Source of the DNA: Tremella fuciformis
Lineage: Eukaryota > Basidiomycota > Tremellomycetes > Tremellales > Tremellaceae
DNA length: 64,000 bases
Assembly (NCBI GenBank): GCA_032768795.1
Contig: CP136491.1
Coordinates: 1,054,001-1,118,000 of the forward strand
Direction of reading: 5' to 3'
Part shown: in pieces, positions 60,901-64,000 of the stretch
Layout: every line of letters begins with the position of its first letter
Numbering within the stretch: position 1 is the stretch's first letter
The notes under the pieces: model-generated
Told to the model about the DNA's origin: nothing
Databases searched by the model: none
What the model saw: only the letters and a program-made list of their open reading frames with translations
Made by a program: the position numbers and the translations under genes

Positions 60901-61910
60901 GGCGAGAGCCATCGCTCGTGAGAACAAGAGAGTGGAATGGGAGGAAAACGGAGGAGACAGAGAAGAGGGAGGGAAGAGGGACGGCAAGGTGGTGAGGGAA
61001 TAGAGAGAAGCGACGGGTGAGTGTGACCGAGGAAGCAGGTGCCAAGCAAGTTGTGAGAGAAGTGCAAAGAGCAGAAACGAGGTCGACTGTGAATGGTCGA
61101 TCGTGTGAGACGACGGGTCGACTAGGCCGGAACTAAGCCACTTGGCTGTGTTCGAGAGAGGGGTGAAAGGAGGGCACGATGACCAATGCGGACCAGGTGG
61201 GGCCGCGTCGATTGGGCAGTAACGTCGCTGGCGCAGGGTAACCAGGAGATGTCTGACGGGCACCGAAGTTTGGTCTGGATCACCGCCATCTCGAACAGAC
61301 AAGCGAGCGACTGGCTCAATTGAAGCCAGATTGGGGAGAGGTGTCTCGCTCGACACGGGCAATGAAATGATGACGATCACAAAGACGACACACTCGGTTC
61401 GGTCATCGGGCAGGAGGCCGCAGCACAGCACCTACACCGCCGTTGCCAACGGGGGGAGAGAACGGGGTGCTGATCACCGCCCGTCCGCATCCCGGCAACG
61501 CATCCGAGATCGCAATGCACATCCGAAGCACTCGACAGGGAGCAGGGGAGAGGTAGCAAGGCGAGATAGGGAATGCGGAGGGGGTCGGCGGACACGGCAA
61601 AGTTACTCACCAAGTCATAATCCTCGTGCGCATGGCTCGGCACCTTCCTCAGACTGGCGCCGCCGTCCAATTGGGACGAGCCGAGGTCCATCTCGCTGCC
61701 GCGGCGACTGCTTTCTCTGCTGGGTGCCAGCGAGCTCGGCTCGCTCGCGCCTGGCGTGCCCGAGATGGGCGTGAGATGTTCGGGCGATGGGAGGCCATCG
61801 TGAGCGGTGAAGATCTGTCGCCCTTCAGCCGTGACGAGCGAAAGACGCCGGCGGTGCTGGTCCGCAAAGTCGATAGACGACAGCGGGACGGCCGGGCTGG
61901 AGGAAAGCAT
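57918..61910 (-). CDS. HAL4/SAT4-type Ser/Thr protein kinase
   Basis: Exons 61910-61611, 60657-59416 and 59372-57918 join in phase to 998 aa. Residues 1-430 are disordered, rich in His, Ser, Pro and Lys. The kinase domain starts near 438 with the Gly loop [10 protein letters not shown], Lys of AVKEF (about 466), then [13 protein letters not shown], catalytic HRDLKLDN (Asp about 560), IDFGTA (about 578) and APEVLS...[20 protein letters not shown] and [20 protein letters not shown] are typical of the fungal NPR/HAL5 group, which in yeast regulates plasma-membrane transporters such as K+ uptake. A Ser-rich insert (about 680-900) splits the domain, whose last part ([31 protein letters not shown]) follows it. 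The C-terminus has [13 protein letters not shown] and [14 protein letters not shown]. Intron 1 is 953 nt, far longer than any other intron here. Confidence 0.92.
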
Positions 61911-63189
61911 GGCGGGTCGTGAGTCGTGATCGGTGTCGGTGGAACTAGTGCGCGGTGGTCATCAGCAAGTCGTGTCGGGTCGGACGGGTGATTGAGCAGG
62001 GAGGGGTTTGGGGGGAAAGACGGGCGCGGGACTGATGACGAGCCGACGTATTGGAACGGCGTGCGGAGCGACGAATGCCCCGACCAGTAAGCCCGACCTT
62101 CGGCTGGTGGGTGGTGTGAGGTCGCGATGCGTGATCAATGCGATGGGAGTGGTCTATGCACAAAGAGATGGAGAGGGGAGGGAAAACGACGATGACGAGC
62201 ACCTGAATGCCCAGCGCAGAGATGCGATGGAAGTGATGTGTGATGATGTGTGTACAGTATAGCTCGACCCGACGCCGAGGGAGTGAGTCGAAAGGGAGGA
62301 GGGGACAAGAATAGGAATAGGAATAGGAATGACACTTGGTAAGGGCCTCTCTCCGCCCGCCGGTGATGTTGGATCAGAGTGAGTCGGTCAGGATGTGATG
62401 GGTGACGCTCTCTCAGGTCTTCAGCTCTGAGAGCCCTCTCTCTCTGCCTTGCCCTGGAACTAACCTCGCTGCATCTCACCCCCTCCCGCTCATTAGGTTT
62501 CCTATCCCATCGCTTTTAGCCGTGAAAAAGCGAGCATGTGGGGACAGCGCTTAGTTGCTTTAGACGGCCGTAACGAGCGTCTAAGCGAGCGTGAGCGTGA
62601 GATTAGGAATCCCTCACTTAAGTCCGATTAGAAAAGTCTGGTAAGCGAAAAGGAGCATCCTCGGCCATTTCGCGGCTGCAGGCTCCAACGAGCCAAAGGG
62701 GACAAGCCAAAGGAGGTTACAGATTCAGGGCCCGAAAGGCGTTCGAGGGAGGCGTTTATGCCGAGCCCGCCGAGACCGCGCACTTTCACACACGTCGACG
62801 ATCATCGCTTCTCACCCAGTCTGTCTCGTCTACAGCGCCAGCACCGGTGGCCCCGGTCACAAGTGTGGGGCAAGGACGCCGAACATCACGCATCACCGCT
62901 TTTCGGCGCTCTTTGTCCTACACCGAGTACAAAGGCGACAGAGGCAAAACGGAGAGCAATTCCCGTCAGACAAGGGTCAATGACGTAACGTCATCCATGA
63001 ACTTCGGACCGGTCACCGAGGTAGTCATGTGTATCTGCTTACACAGCTCCGCATACCCGTACACTGTTGAAGTTGACTACAGAGTCGGTTTTTCTGAAAA
63101 GACTGTCTCCACTCGAATACATATCACCTCCCTTCCACTTCGCACGCTCTGCCAGATGAACCGTGTTTGCCGACATCCACTTGGTGTGC
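61911..63189. other. Kinase promoter and MFS 3' flank
   Basis: 1.3 kb without a supported gene. Noted: four GGAATA units at about 62310-62335, CpG-rich AGCGAGCGTGAGCGTGAG near 62583-62600, and the palindrome TGACGTAACGTCA at 62981-62993. No clear TATA box. Confidence 0.45.
62981..62993. promoter_or_regulatory. TGACGTAACGTCA palindrome
   Basis: Two inverted TGACGT half-sites around a central A, the type of site bound by bZIP (CRE/ATF) factors. It lies about 200 bp past the MFS stop and 1.07 kb upstream of the kinase start, so relevance is uncertain. Confidence 0.3.
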
Positions 63190-64000
63190 TCAAAGCTCGC
63201 TAGAGCTAACGGGCTGGACGGGACTGCTCCTGGCGACCGCGCCTTTGTCCGCTTCATCGAGGTCATCCTCGGCTTTGAAGTGAATAGGGGTGCGCGGGTC
63301 GATAGGCGAAGCTTTGCCGAGAGCCTGTTTGACGCGTTGACCCGCTCCGGTGCCAAAGACAATCTCGACCTCTTCGAGAGTAAGCTGAGGGGTCAGCATC
63401 ACAGTTCACTACTCGGCGTTAGTGCTCACCCCCTTGGTCTCGGGATACGTAAAGTAGATGACGGTAAAGGCGAAGGCCATGCAGGCGGAGAAGAAGATCC
63501 AAACCCAGCCGTGCATGTGGCGATACATCGGAAGAGCCGAGTACTGGGTGGCAAAGCCGACACCCATGGAGAAGATGTTGGCAATCGCGTAGCCTCGCGC
63601 ACGCAGTCCGGCCGAGTAGATCTCGGCGGGAAGCATGTTTACGACGGGCGAGAAGAAGCTGCAGCGTCATTTTGGATTCTACCACAACCCAAATGTCACT
63701 CACGTCACCCAGAGGAACCATTGTATAATATAAACAGTGACGAAGCCGGCGCCGGCAGCGTGGTTGACAATGCCTTTGTCGAAGATGCCCAAAACAAGAC
63801 CACCTTGAATAATCAAGCATATGCAAGCTTGACCGGTACCGATGAGATAGTTTGTCCTGCGGCCCCAGAAGTCAAGCAGGTAGCCGCCAACGATGCCGCC
63901 GACACACCACGAAGCGTTCTGAACGCCCGAGATGCCGAATTGGACGTGCGGGTCGGTTATGCCAGCCGCGGAGAAGACGATGGTGTAGTAGTAGGTGAAG
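63190..64000 (-). CDS. MFS sugar-porter-type transporter, C-terminal part
   Basis: The gene runs off the right edge. Visible exons: 64000-63704, 63658-63430 and 63384-63190, with introns of 45 nt each and consistent phases. The visible 240 residues include the loop motif DFWGRRTN, several hydrophobic helices (LIGTGQACICLIIQGGLVLGIF; AGFVTVYIIQWFLWVTFFSPVVNML), PAEIYSAGLRARG, and the sugar-porter signature YPETKG followed by LTLEEVEIVFG. It probably moves a sugar or related solute across the plasma membrane. The reading frame at GVSTNAE (about 63410) is intron, not the true C-terminus. Confidence 0.9.

Noticed and set aside
63409..63429. GVSTNAE as the transporter C-terminus
   Set aside because: A consensus donor follows PETKG and the in-phase next exon LTLEEVEIVFG matches the sugar-porter family.
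1..64000. tRNA or rRNA genes
   Set aside because: I saw no cloverleaf with A and B boxes and no rRNA sequence; a covariance-model search could still find one.

Overview
This is 64 kb of nuclear DNA from a fungus, most likely a basidiomycete yeast or mould. The evidence is short GT-AG introns (mostly 38-60 nt) with a CTGAC/CTGAT-type branch site just before the AG, dense chromodomain Ty3/Gypsy and Ty1/Copia retrotransposons, and a set of ordinary fungal housekeeping genes. Many repeat differences are TCG to TTG or CGA to CAA changes, which resemble the TCG-context RIP-like process described in some basidiomycetes. I cannot name a genus.

Layout. 1-14.8 kb holds three protein tyrosine phosphatase (PTP) paralogues on the + strand: the 3' part of one gene, a lone last exon, and a complete diverged gene. 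They are separated by solo LTRs and an intact, apparently recent Ty3/Gypsy element (Gyp1, 3702-10205). 15.0-23.7 kb is a gene-dense block on the - strand: indoleamine 2,3-dioxygenase, a 999-aa protein of unknown function, and a membrane-anchored SGNH-type protein. 24.8-53.5 kb is a transposon island around two paralogous prolyl-oligopeptidase-like genes. The first (24845-27100) is intact as a reading frame but lacks the catalytic Ser and His. The second (43920-53454) also lacks them and is cut by two Copia insertions of one family in opposite orientations. Between them lies Gyp2 (28443-42518), whose 3' LTR is split by Gyp3 (36751-42176, minus, integrase deleted). 54-57 kb is solo LTRs, one nested in another. 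57.9-64 kb returns to ordinary genes: a HAL4/SAT4-type Ser/Thr kinase and the 3' part of an MFS sugar-type transporter.

Shared biology of the elements. Most insertions with readable edges have perfect 5-bp target duplications, which order the nesting. All three Gypsy families appear to use Tf1-type self-priming: a stretch starting exactly 2 nt after the 5' LTR is the reverse complement of a stretch about 30-35 nt downstream of a TATA-like box inside the LTR. All three also have a -1 frameshift heptamer just before the gag stop (GGGAAAA, CCCAAAA, AAAAAAC). The Copia family differs: one continuous ORF, a TGG-type primer site, and LTRs that begin and end with CG instead of TG/CA.

The most unusual items are (1) a spliced antisense gene between pol and the 3' LTR of Gyp2, encoding an acidic tract and a Zn2Cys6-like cysteine cluster, (2) the pair of prolyl-oligopeptidase-like pseudoenzymes, (3) the uniform self-priming and frameshift design of three different chromoviruses, and (4) arrays of a CCTCGACGAGG palindrome upstream of the LTR TATA box that decay to CCTTGACAAGG in old copies. 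All similarity calls come from reading motifs by eye; no database search was possible.
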